Source: a virus. Taken from it: a stretch of 23,105 nt of DNA. Shown piece by piece: positions 1 through 5,090 of the stretch (position 1 is its first letter; each line of letters opens with the position of its first letter). The position numbers were made by a program, and so were the translations under genes. The notes under the pieces were generated by a model that made no database searches, was not told the origin of the DNA, and saw only the letters and a program-made list of their open reading frames with translations. The stretch lies in IMG/VR virus record IMGVR_UViG_3300047546_001399, positions 1 through 23,105 of that record. One strand, 5' to 3'.

Positions 1-70
1 CTAGCTATATCCTCACTCAATTGCACAGCCATTAGTGAGGGATTAATAGGGATTCCAACCCCTACAATAT
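1..70 (-). other. Structured sequence downstream of tRNA-Ser
   Basis: No ORF is seen here. On the minus strand the segment directly follows the CCA end of tRNA-Ser. It can form TAGGG/CCCTA around GTTGGAAT, then a 7-bp CCTCACT/AGTGAGG hairpin. There is no U-tract, so it does not look like a terminator. It may be the start of another structured RNA unit like those at 619-1101, cut by the window edge; that is inference. Confidence 0.35.
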
Positions 71-161
71 TGGCGGAAAGGGTGAGATTCGAACTCACGT
101 TACGCTGTTCACGTAAACTCGTTTTCAAGACGAGGGCGATAAACCGCTCCGCCACCTTTCC
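71..161 (-). tRNA. tRNA-Ser(UGA)
   Basis: On the minus strand a 91-nt cloverleaf has acceptor GGAAAGG/CCTTTCC, discriminator G and an encoded CCA. The anticodon loop CTTGAAA gives anticodon UGA. The long variable arm is typical of serine tRNAs, and the T-arm is GTGAG-TTCGAAT-CTCAC. It reads serine UCA and other UCN codons. Its first 53 nt are also the end of the HNH reading frame on the same strand, so RNase P processing of this tRNA would cut that mRNA before its stop codon. Confidence 0.96.
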
Positions 162-453
162 TATTACGTGATTTATAAGTAGGCAATTGACTATCGCAGT
201 TGCTACACACAAACCTTAAATTTTCAATTCTATTGTCATTATTAATACCATTAATGTGATCTAGAATTAATGTCATTGGCTTGTTTTGCCATATAGCATT
301 GTTATCACAAACATCACATTTGTAAGGTATTAATTTTTGTTTAATGATTCTTTCTTTCAGTTTGTGTCTAGGATATGTCGAATTGAATACAAACACTTCA
401 GAATCATTTTTACGATTACCATATCTATTTTTTGGATTTTTAGGTGGTGCCAT
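109..453 (-). CDS. HNH endonuclease (homing-type) between tRNA genes
   Basis: This 114-aa protein has a zinc-supported HNH fold. A Cys pair lies at 46/49 (CDVC), then LDHINGINNDNRIENLR (about 63-80) with the general-base His66, then a second Cys pair at 83/86 (CSNC). The position often occupied by the last His of such motifs is Asp87 here, a variant that should be checked against relatives. HNH proteins nick or cut DNA and in phages are often mobile; the position between two tRNA genes fits that. The start is supported by AGGAG 8 nt upstream and by a perfect late promoter at 478-485. Residues 98-114 are encoded inside tRNA-Ser, so the natural functional C-terminus may end near residue 100. 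Confidence 0.88.
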   Translation of the reverse strand: MAPPKNPKNRYGNRKNDSEVFVFNSTYPRHKLKERIIKQKLIPYKCDVCDNNAIWQNKPMTLILDHINGINNDNRIENLRFVCSNCDSQLPTYKSRNRKGGGAVYRPRLENEFT

Positions 454-477
454 AATAGTCTCCTATGAGTTATATTT

Positions 478-485
478 TATTTATA
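478..485 (-). promoter_or_regulatory. T4-type late promoter for the HNH gene
   Basis: A perfect TATAAATA octamer on the minus strand is followed about 11 nt later by the AGGAG ribosome site and ATG of the HNH gene. In T4-like phages this octamer is recognised by the gp55 sigma factor with gp33 and the sliding clamp. It would give the endonuclease its own late transcript inside an RNA gene cluster that is otherwise driven from an early-type promoter. Confidence 0.75.
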
Positions 486-524
486 TAACTCTAGTCTCGG
501 AGACTAGTGTGAACATCTCCAATT

Positions 525-599
525 TGGCTTCGGAGGCAGGGATCGAACCTGCGACAGGCTGATTAACAGTCAGCTGATCTACCGCTGATCTACTCCGAA
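525..599 (-). tRNA. tRNA-Asn(GUU)
   Basis: On the minus strand a 75-nt cloverleaf has acceptor TTCGGAG/CTCCGAA, discriminator G and an encoded CCA. The D-stem is GATC/GATC, the anticodon stem GCTGA/TCAGC with loop CTGTTAA (anticodon GUU), and the T-arm GCAGG-TTCGATC-CCTGC. It reads AAC/AAU. It is the last element after the structured RNA units, only 19 nt downstream of unit A, and that gap keeps the start of the 27-nt linker (TTGTAGAGA), suggesting shared processing. Confidence 0.96.
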
Positions 600-618
600 A
601 AACTTTTTGTCTCTACAA

Positions 619-735
619 GGATACACCAGCTATCTAACTTCCGATACCACCCGGACTTACAGCGCTGATCACCGGTAATGGGAAGCCTACCTCCGTGCTA
701 AGTATTGTGCACACACTTCGGGCTCTGATGTACCC
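619..735 (-). ncRNA. Structured RNA unit A (117 nt)
   Basis: On the minus strand the unit is closed by a 10-bp stem, GGGTACATCA (735-726) with TGGTGTATCC (628-619), including two G-U pairs. Inside, TATC/GATA and AAGT/ACTT hairpins are possible and there is no start codon with a ribosome site. It is not a tRNA: no T-arm or anticodon arm fits. It lies in a promoter-driven array upstream of tRNA-Asn, flanked by the shared 27-nt linker. Function unknown. Confidence 0.6.
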
Positions 736-762
736 ATGAAGAGACAACTATTATCTCTTCAA
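736..762 (-). repeat. Inter-unit linker hairpin, copy 1 (27 nt)
   Basis: On the minus strand the linker runs from TTGAAGAGATAATAG to TTGTCTCTTCAT. It forms AAGAGA/TCTTCT-type pairing (AAGAGA with TCTCTT) around a 9-nt loop. The same 27-nt element recurs at 875-901 and 972-998 between the other units. It is probably a processing signal. Confidence 0.75.
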
Positions 763-874
763 GGATACATCTCCTAACCGGCTACTCGTTAAGAAGTAAG
801 TAAGACCGTTTTGATCTTTAGCCTTGTCGCTAGAAAGTGGCTCTTCGCTGTTTCTAGCTCCTACAAATGTACCC
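763..874 (-). ncRNA. Structured RNA unit B (112 nt)
   Basis: On the minus strand the closing stem is GGGTACAT (874-867) with ATGTATCC (770-763), 8 bp with one G-U. Inside is a strong hairpin, GCTAGAAA/TTTCTAGC, and a second domain closed by GGCTA/TAGCC that contains AAGATC-AAAAC-GGTCTT. This three-way layout has helices longer than chance would usually give. There is no tRNA T-arm. Function unknown. Confidence 0.62.
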
Positions 875-901
875 ATGAAGAAACAACAATTATCTCTACA
901 A
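875..901 (-). repeat. Inter-unit linker hairpin, copy 2 (27 nt)
   Basis: This has the same length and pattern as copies 1 and 3, with three substitutions relative to copy 3 (for example GTTTC instead of GTCTC on the minus strand). The AGAGA/TTTCT stem survives using a G-U pair, which suggests that the helix is maintained. Confidence 0.75.
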
Positions 902-971
902 AGATACACAGCTTGACAACAATGCCCACGTAGGAAATTCCATCCAGGCTTGACAACAATGCCATGTATCC
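902..971 (-). ncRNA. Structured RNA unit C (70 nt, duplicated hairpin)
   Basis: On the minus strand the closing stem is GGATACA (971-965) with TGTATCT (908-902). Inside are two exact copies of GGCATTGTTGTCAAGC (963-948 and 926-911). Each can fold as GGC-(A)-TTG/CAA-GC(C/U) with a TTGT loop, and a GGAA/TTCC hairpin lies between them. The result is cloverleaf-like and tRNA-sized, but lacks a T-loop consensus and a CCA end, so it is not called a tRNA. Function unknown. Confidence 0.62.
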
Positions 972-998
972 GTGAAGAGACAACTATTATCTCTACAA
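972..998 (-). repeat. Inter-unit linker hairpin, copy 3 (27 nt)
   Basis: This is near-identical to copy 1, differing at only two positions, and again exactly 27 nt between the closing stems of units D and C. The partial versions at 609-618 (before tRNA-Asn) and 1102-1114 (before unit D) mark the two ends of the array. Confidence 0.75.
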
Positions 999-1101
999 GA
1001 ACTCTATCGGTTGATCAGACCGTAACGGATTCGAACCGTCTTCAGGGTCACACGGACCCCTATCTTCCAGAGACCAGCCTCGAGAACTGGCTATAGAGTT
1101 C
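999..1101 (-). ncRNA. Structured RNA unit D (103 nt) with a tRNA-like T-arm
   Basis: On the minus strand a perfect 9-bp stem GAACTCTAT (1101-1093) with ATAGAGTTC (1007-999) closes the unit. Inside, in order, are CCAG/CTGG, GGGTC/GACCC with a 5-nt loop, a canonical-looking T-arm GACGG-TTCGAAT-CCGTT (1040-1024), and CGGT/ACCG. The T-arm matches the bacterial tRNA consensus, but no 7-bp acceptor stem, anticodon arm or CCA can be placed around it, so this is a tRNA-like RNA rather than a tRNA. Function unknown. Confidence 0.65.
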
Positions 1102-1209
1102 GTGAAGAGACAACTTGCGTTGTCCTTCTACCCAGCTGGAAACCACCTATTCGGCCATTTGGCTCAAGTACCAGTCAGGGGCTGTTCTTATACCCTTGGA
1201 ACAGCATCA
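1102..1209 (-). ncRNA. 5' leader RNA of the array (unit E)
   Basis: The transcript from the promoter at 1216-1244 should begin near 1209. Its first element on the minus strand is a perfect 7-bp hairpin, GCTGTTC/GAACAGC, with an 11-nt loop (1205-1181). GCC-AAAT-GGC follows, then GACAAC-GCAA-GTTGTC (1124-1109) with a GNRA-type tetraloop, where the other units have the 27-nt linker. No long closing stem is evident. It could be a regulatory leader or a fifth unit. Confidence 0.5.
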
Positions 1210-1215
1210 AGTCTT

Positions 1216-1244
1216 AATATAGCAAATTTACAAATAAATGTCAA
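1216..1244 (-). promoter_or_regulatory. Sigma70-type promoter of the RNA/tRNA array
   Basis: On the minus strand TTGACA (1244-1239) is followed by a 17-nt spacer and TATATT (1221-1216). The -35 is perfect and the -10 near-consensus, so the host polymerase should use it early in infection. It lies just downstream of a terminator, so the RNA array forms an independent transcription unit. The -35 and the spacer start (TTGACATTTATTTGTAA) closely match the promoter at 1996-2023. Confidence 0.78.
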
Positions 1245-1260
1245 CAACTATTTGACTAAC

Positions 1261-1290
1261 AAAAAAGCGGCTCTAGTTTCCTAGGCCGCT
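1261..1290 (-). terminator. Rho-independent terminator upstream of the RNA array
   Basis: On the minus strand AGCGGC-CTAG-GAAA-CTAG-A-GCCGCT forms a 10-bp stem with one bulge and a GAAA loop, followed by six Ts. It ends the transcript of the 1529-1912 gene before the array promoter. Its ascending arm shares four bases with a second hairpin at 1287-1330. Confidence 0.85.
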
Positions 1291-1330
1291 CAGTGAATCT
1301 AGATTATAACCATCTATTTTACACTGAGCG
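1287..1330 (-). promoter_or_regulatory. Hairpin competing with the terminator (possible antiterminator)
   Basis: On the minus strand CGCTCAGTG (1330-1322) pairs perfectly with CACTGAGCG (1295-1287), with an inner TAGAT/ATCTA stem. The last four bases are also the first arm of the terminator, so the two helices are partly exclusive. The upstream helix forms first, so it could weaken the terminator. Whether a ligand or protein acts here cannot be seen. Confidence 0.4.
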
Positions 1331-1528
1331 CTCCTTGTGTTCTGACCATACGCCAGCCATCGGAGCAATTTGTCCGCTATTTGGGAGGCGATATGTTTTT
1401 GTCTGACACGACAAAGAGTGCATTTGTTAGTCCTATAGTTGTCAAGGGAGTATTCCCTTGTACTATATATAAAAGTTTTTATCTAGAATACATCGGGGAG
1501 GGAAAAAAATCCCTCCCCAATAATGTTA
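1331..1528 (-). other. Gene-free 3' region with two stable hairpins
   Basis: No credible ORF is seen. A perfect 9-bp hairpin GGGGAGGGA/TCCCTCCCC (1495-1518) sits 10 nt past the stop of the next gene. A 7-bp CAAGGGA/TCCCTTG hairpin lies at 1443-1460. On the minus strand neither is followed by a good T-run, so they may protect the mRNA 3' end or act as weak terminators. The remaining 110 nt up to the competing hairpin may also be structured RNA. Confidence 0.5.
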
Positions 1529-1912
1529 TTATTCAGCACCAGAGATGAACTTACGTGCAGGAGCAGTAAGAGTCTTGATGAATGCATCAGCTTCTTCTGA
1601 GAAGTTATCAACAACAGCCTGCTTAGCAGCGCGATCGAGCTTATCAGCCTTTAACTCTACAGGCGAACGCTTTGCAGCGACCTGCTTGATCGTGTTCAGG
1701 TTCTTAGCCTTGATAGCAGGACCTGAAACCTTAACCTTAGGAGCCTTAGCAGTCCGTACAGACTTACCAGCACCCTTAGCCAAGTTATAAGCATAAGTCG
1801 TAGCACCAGCCTTAGTCATGTTAAGTTGTGACATGAACAAAGCGATAATTTCCTTACGCGAAGCGTTAGCGTTATCAGCAACAATCTTCTTAGCCATTTC
1901 TGTCTTAGTCAT
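1529..1912 (-). CDS. Small basic Ala/Lys-rich protein, unknown function
   Basis: This is a 127-aa protein I do not recognise by name. The N-terminal 50 residues (MTKTEMAKKIV, SRKEIIALF, LNMTKAGATTYAYNL) are predicted helical and resemble a compact helix-turn-helix-like domain. The middle (50-80) is a Lys/Ala/Val linker, and the C-terminal third is helical. The start is well supported by AAAGGAG 8-9 nt upstream. A near-consensus promoter (1996-2023) and two hairpins after the stop suggest an abundant early protein. Nucleic-acid binding is a guess from charge and fold. Confidence 0.8.
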   Translation of the reverse strand: MTKTEMAKKIVADNANASRKEIIALFMSQLNMTKAGATTYAYNLAKGAGKSVRTAKAPKVKVSGPAIKAKNLNTIKQVAAKRSPVELKADKLDRAAKQAVVDNFSEEADAFIKTLTAPARKFISGAE

Positions 1913-1995
1913 AATGTAGTCTCCTTTATATAACGATGTATGTTTGTGTGTTAGTGTTAGATGTAAGATTTGTTTGTTTGAATCTTACAAGGTTA

Positions 1996-2023
1996 AGTAT
2001 ACTGGAATTACAAATAATGTCAA
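1996..2023 (-). promoter_or_regulatory. Sigma70-type promoter of the 1529-1912 gene
   Basis: On the minus strand TTGACA (2023-2018), a 16-nt spacer and TATACT (2001-1996) are seen. The leader to the start codon is about 75 nt. The -35 and the following bases (TTGACATTATTTGTAA) resemble the RNA-array promoter at 1216-1244, pointing to a common early promoter class. Confidence 0.75.
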
Positions 2024-2400
2024 CATATATTTTTGAGATGTTTGACACGTTTTTTTGGCCCCAGTTATTTCCTTACCTTGTTATAGTCTGGCATTTTGGA
2101 AAAAAAGGCAACAAATAAAAACCACAATGATTTCAGCGGGTTATAACTAACTGCTTGATATTATTGGGAAATATATTTTGGATTTGTTTCAAGTGCTGTC
2201 AATATACAAATACTAGAAATCTGCTCAAAATCTTGAAAAAATTCTTGTGTAATTACAAGGGGTTATAAAAAACCCTTAGATATCAAGGGGATAAAAATCG
2301 TGTAATATCAAGTAGTTAGCATGCAAAAATATGGGATTTATAGTTTGATCTTGATATAAACTGAGGGAAAATAGTTGTTGTCTTTTTTTTCATAAAATCG
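2024..2400. other. Gene-free AT-rich region between divergent units, with ATATCAAG repeats
   Basis: There is no credible ORF. The octamer ATATCAAG occurs four times: inverted at 2154-2161, direct at 2280-2287 and 2305-2312, inverted at 2350-2357. A small AAGGG(G)TT/AACCCTT hairpin lies near 2257-2277, and imperfect AAGGGGTTATAAAAA / AAGGGGATAAAAA copies sit around it. This could be an operator for the divergent promoters or an origin-like site. Confidence 0.5.
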
Positions 2401-2406
2401 TATGTT

Positions 2407-2412
2407 TATAAT
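2407..2412 (+). promoter_or_regulatory. Possible -10 element for the rightward small-gene pair
   Basis: A consensus TATAAT lies 25 bp before the first rightward gene. No good -35 is placed 16-18 bp upstream (TTGTCT at 2378 is too far), and a start about 7 nt downstream would leave a leader of only about 13 nt. This is a weak call. Confidence 0.3.
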
Positions 2413-2431
2413 ATGAAAAGGAGTCAAGATT

Positions 2432-2581
2432 ATGACTAAGACATTTACAGGTCAGCCGCGCTATTGTGTAAAGCGCTTACGTGAATTACAAGGAAATGGA
2501 TGGGTTATTATCCGTTCACATAGACATCCTGACGGATCAGAAACATACGTGATGGAATATATTGGAAGGAAGGGTCGTTAA
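2432..2581 (+). CDS. 49-aa protein, unknown
   Basis: ATG at 2432 is preceded by AGGAG at good spacing. The predicted protein begins MTKTFTGQPRYCVKRLREL and contains WVIIRSHRHPDGSETYVMEYIG, a strand-rich basic domain of unknown function. It ends directly before the next rightward gene (TAA then ATG one base later), so the two form a pair. Confidence comes from the ribosome site and spacing, not from homology. Confidence 0.65.
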   Translation: MTKTFTGQPRYCVKRLRELQGNGWVIIRSHRHPDGSETYVMEYIGRKGR

Positions 2582-2582
2582 T

Positions 2583-2768
2583 ATGTCTTATGTAATTATC
2601 GAAGTTGATCCTACATACTTGACTGAGTATGTGATTGCTGTGTATGACTCAGAAGATGCAGCTTTCCAAGCTAGAGAGATTGCTGGCCAACGTCTTACAC
2701 AAGAAGCTTCAGATCGTGGTGTCTTTCATAGGGTCACTGCATTTGAAACCAACAAGCTGTATCACTAA
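2583..2768 (+). CDS. 61-aa protein, unknown
   Basis: I chose ATG 2583 (MSYVIIEVDPTYLTEYVIAV) over the in-frame ATG at 2562, which lies inside the previous gene; GGAAGGAAGG lies upstream. The protein is acidic, with a strand-helix pattern, and resembles small phage proteins that read YVI..D.EDAA..A...A. It is followed by a bidirectional terminator at 2791-2817. No function can be assigned. Confidence 0.7.
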   Translation: MSYVIIEVDPTYLTEYVIAVYDSEDAAFQAREIAGQRLTQEASDRGVFHRVTAFETNKLYH

Positions 2769-2790
2769 TAGATTTAGATACAATAAAAAG

Positions 2791-2817
2791 AAAAAGGCTG
2801 CCTAGTGCAGCCTTTTT
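2791..2817. terminator. Bidirectional terminator between convergent genes
   Basis: AAAAAGGCTGC-CTAGT-GCAGCCTTTTT is a perfect stem with T-runs in both directions. It ends the rightward pair (stop at 2768) and the long leftward operon. The TAG stop of the leftward 82-aa gene lies in its loop. Confidence 0.9.
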
Positions 2818-3050
2818 TTGTATTTGGTGAAATCTACAACGTTTTCGTTTTCTAGTTCAATCTGTGGATCACCAACATATTCCTTTAATCTGAACATCCT
2901 GTTTTCTTGACCCTCTGGTAATTCCTGGCCAAGAAGCTGCCATATTTCAGATTCATATATTACAGATCTTCCTGATTGAAGCTGGGATGTAAAATATGAT
3001 AAAATTACATCAGCTACCCAATCTGCATATTCTTCATCTTCATCTATCAT
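2802..3050 (-). CDS. 82-aa acidic protein, unknown
   Basis: The protein is acidic and starts MIDEDEEYADWVADVILSYF. It has a central ESEIWQLLGQELPEGQENR segment and a basic tail (FTKYKKRLH). The start overlaps the upstream micro-ORF by 11 nt and no strong ribosome site is visible, so translation is probably coupled. Its stop lies in the loop of the terminator, making it the last gene of the replication operon. Not recognised. Confidence 0.6.
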   Translation of the reverse strand: MIDEDEEYADWVADVILSYFTSQLQSGRSVIYESEIWQLLGQELPEGQENRMFRLKEYVGDPQIELENENVVDFTKYKKRLH

Positions 3051-3135
3051 CTAATTCATCTTCTTCTATAGATTTAATGAAGAATGCACCTGCTAAAATT
3101 AAAAATATAGTTACACCTAAAACAATTACAATCAT
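3040..3135 (-). CDS. 31-aa single-TM microprotein
   Basis: Its ATG overlaps the helicase stop codon (ATGA, 3132-3135), a classic coupling. The peptide has one membrane segment, IVIVLGVTIFLILAGAFF, and an acidic tail (IEEDELDDR). It is likely a tiny inner-membrane protein of unknown role, supported only by the overlap geometry and the clean membrane helix. Confidence 0.55.
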   Translation of the reverse strand: MIVIVLGVTIFLILAGAFFIKSIEEDELDDR

Positions 3136-4514
3136 ACAAGTAGCTCGCTGAATCTGTTTTTCTTTTCACTATCTAGTGACTGGCCAGCTTTAGTTTTGCT
3201 AAACACTGGCGTATCGTCTATGAGATTATCTTGTGCAGACTGTTCTGTGTTAAACAATCTCATCTTTGCTCTATCAATACCTACAACAAATCTCTTATAT
3301 AATGTAGGATCATTATAACGATTCTTCAATTGCTTAACCATAATCTGATTAAGTTGCTCTAACTCTTCTGTACTTACTAATGCAAACATTAAGTCCGCAG
3401 TAGCAGGTAAGCCAAAGGATTCAGCAGTATCTGTAAGTTCAACGTCGGAATTGCCATAACCACCTCTGGTAGTTTGTGTAGCAGATACAATAGGAACATT
3501 AAACTCAACAGCAAGCCCGCGTAACTCTTCAGCGATTGCTTTAATAAAGGTGTAGGAGTTAACATTAGAACCAGAACGTATTCTACTAGAATTACATATG
3601 TTAAGATAATCAATGTATATGACATCGGGTATAAAATTGCGCTTAATTCTAAGTTCATTGATCAAATGCCTGAAGTTAGCTGATCCTGCAGATGCTGTAG
3701 GATACTCTTTAATAATTAATTTACCAACAGTCTTCTCTTTTACTCTACCAATCTTTTTATCATAGACGTCCTTTGGCATTACAGTAAGTTCATCTACTGT
3801 CGTGTTAAGAAGGTTAGCATCAATACGTTCAGCAATCTTCTCTTCTGACATTTCCATTGTAATGTAGAGTACGTTCTTACCACTCACCAAATTATGAGAA
3901 GCACAATGGCACATAAAAAGAGACTTACCCACACCCGTGCCAGCCAATGCAATGTTAAGGGTCTTTTTAACAAGACCACCTTTAGTGATTCTATTAAAGA
4001 AGTCGAGGTCGAAGGGAATATGTTCTTCCCTGCGATGATAAAACTCATAGCGATCATCACTATTGCTAAAATAGTCATGACCAACTGAAACATCAAAACT
4101 AACCCCAAGAGCGTCTGAGAGTAGATTTGGGATCGATCCTGTAGATGATTGTCCAGTCTTATCATCGAGGATTTTAATCGATGCCATAATTGCATTGTAA
4201 ATAGCCTTATCCTGACAGAACTTTTCTGTACTATCTAATAACCATTGTATGTCTGTGTTGTCTGTCTGCAGATCTTCTATTGTACGTTTAGAATCTTTAA
4301 ACGTAGTTTCAGAAAGACCTTCTTTATTATTCAATTCAAGAAATAATACTTCCTTGGTAGGAGTATTATTATACTTCTGTACATAATCTGCAATTAATCT
4401 ATAAACAACCTTATCAGGTTGATTCTGAAAGTACTCATCCTTAAGAAAAGGTAGAACCTTTCTTGCAAATGCTTCATTATAAACTAAATGTGATAGTATT
4501 GTTTTTTCAATCAT
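3132..4514 (-). CDS. 41: Replicative DNA helicase, T4 gp41 (DnaB-like)
   Basis: This 460-aa protein (T4 gp41 is about 475) is the hexameric 5'-3' helicase of the phage replisome, working with primase and gp59-type loaders. An N-terminal helical domain (1-130) is followed by the RecA-type motor: Walker A GTGVGKS at 192-198, the DnaB-like VLYITMEMSEEKIAERIDANL segment starting about 215, and Walker B VIYIDYLN about 298-305. A GGYGNSD loop and a C-terminal KNRYNDPTLYKRFVVGIDRAKMRL region follow. It overlaps the upstream gene by 8 nt and the downstream microprotein by 4. Assignment is firm from motifs and neighbours (UvsX, gp43). Confidence 0.95.
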   Translation of the reverse strand: MIEKTILSHLVYNEAFARKVLPFLKDEYFQNQPDKVVYRLIADYVQKYNNTPTKEVLFLELNNKEGLSETTFKDSKRTIEDLQTDNTDIQWLLDSTEKFCQDKAIYNAIMASIKILDDKTGQSSTGSIPNLLSDALGVSFDVSVGHDYFSNSDDRYEFYHRREEHIPFDLDFFNRITKGGLVKKTLNIALAGTGVGKSLFMCHCASHNLVSGKNVLYITMEMSEEKIAERIDANLLNTTVDELTVMPKDVYDKKIGRVKEKTVGKLIIKEYPTASAGSANFRHLINELRIKRNFIPDVIYIDYLNICNSSRIRSGSNVNSYTFIKAIAEELRGLAVEFNVPIVSATQTTRGGYGNSDVELTDTAESFGLPATADLMFALVSTEELEQLNQIMVKQLKNRYNDPTLYKRFVVGIDRAKMRLFNTEQSAQDNLIDDTPVFSKTKAGQSLDSEKKNRFSELLV

Positions 4515-4902
4515 TCTTTTTCATATGCTCATAACAAGTGTGACGATAACTATCTTCAGAAGGCCAACCACAAGTTGCTTCTTCCCAACAGTCTGGTTCA
4601 TCACACATATTCAATATTGGTTTCAAATGTTTATATTCTGCATATTGATATTCTTTGATGACTTTTCTAATCTCATCCATAATGGTCAAATCAAACTCAT
4701 TAGAAATAGTTAGACCGTCACTACATAATGGTGCATATGCTTCTGGACCAAACCCAAGACGATCATAGATTAAATAGCGATACGAACCACCTTCTTGTGC
4801 ATGCTCAACAATATGTTTGAATACCCATTGAGTGACTGCTAGTTTGTGTATATCAGATACTTCTTTAAGAGTATCTTCTAATGAATAAAAATCATCGCTC
4901 AT
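4507..4902 (-). CDS. 131-aa protein with a C-terminal Cys/His zinc-binding-like motif
   Basis: The protein sits between UvsX and gp41 as an 8-nt overlap partner of the helicase gene. Its N-terminal 95 residues are acidic and mixed (LGFGPEAYAPLCSDGLTISNEFDLTI). The C-terminus reads CDEPDC, then EEATCGW, then RHTCYEHM: four cysteines and two histidines spaced like a small zinc site. Function unknown; a replisome-associated factor is possible from position only. Confidence 0.8.
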   Translation of the reverse strand: MSDDFYSLEDTLKEVSDIHKLAVTQWVFKHIVEHAQEGGSYRYLIYDRLGFGPEAYAPLCSDGLTISNEFDLTIMDEIRKVIKEYQYAEYKHLKPILNMCDEPDCWEEATCGWPSEDSYRHTCYEHMKKND

Positions 4903-5090
4903 TGATTAAAACTCTCGATAACAGCTTTTCTACCATCTTTTTGATATTGATTTTCAAATATAAGAATAGTCTTACGAAGCATACCTACTGCAAGAAGCAG
5001 TAGGTCGTTTTGATCATCACACATCATAATCTGTGTTTCGATAGGAAGCATAAGACGTTCAATACGTCTTTCCATCTTCTCTTTTTCCAT
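4899..5090 (-). CDS. 63-aa helical protein, unknown
   Basis: This small charged protein is mostly helical (EKEKMERRIERLM, then LLLLAVGMLRKTILIFENQ). It is overlapped at both ends by its neighbours (4 nt downstream, 1 nt upstream), so it is translated as part of the UvsX-gp41 operon. No family recognised. Confidence 0.7.
   Translation of the reverse strand: MEKEKMERRIERLMLPIETQIMMCDDQNDLLLLAVGMLRKTILIFENQYQKDGRKAVIESFNQ

Noticed and set aside
344-562. 72-aa rightward ORF
   Set aside because: Antisense to the HNH gene and tRNA-Asn, no ribosome site.
736-998. CRISPR array
   Set aside because: The repeats are 27 nt, but the units between them are 70-117 nt, unequal and individually structured; no cas genes.
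619-1101. Degenerate tRNAs or an RNase P RNA
   Set aside because: No unit accepts an acceptor/anticodon/T-arm set together; AGTCCGGGT in unit A recalls an RNase P RNA block but the rest does not fit.
600-1250. Group I intron or hammerhead ribozyme
   Set aside because: No recognisable P7/core blocks or CUGANGA...GAAA core were found.
1102-1284. 60-aa rightward ORF across the array promoter
   Set aside because: It runs antisense through the RNA leader, promoter and terminator, has no ribosome site, and its composition is unlike its neighbours.
3384-4195. Overlapping ORFs inside gp41 on both strands
   Set aside because: Shadow frames of a well-supported helicase gene.
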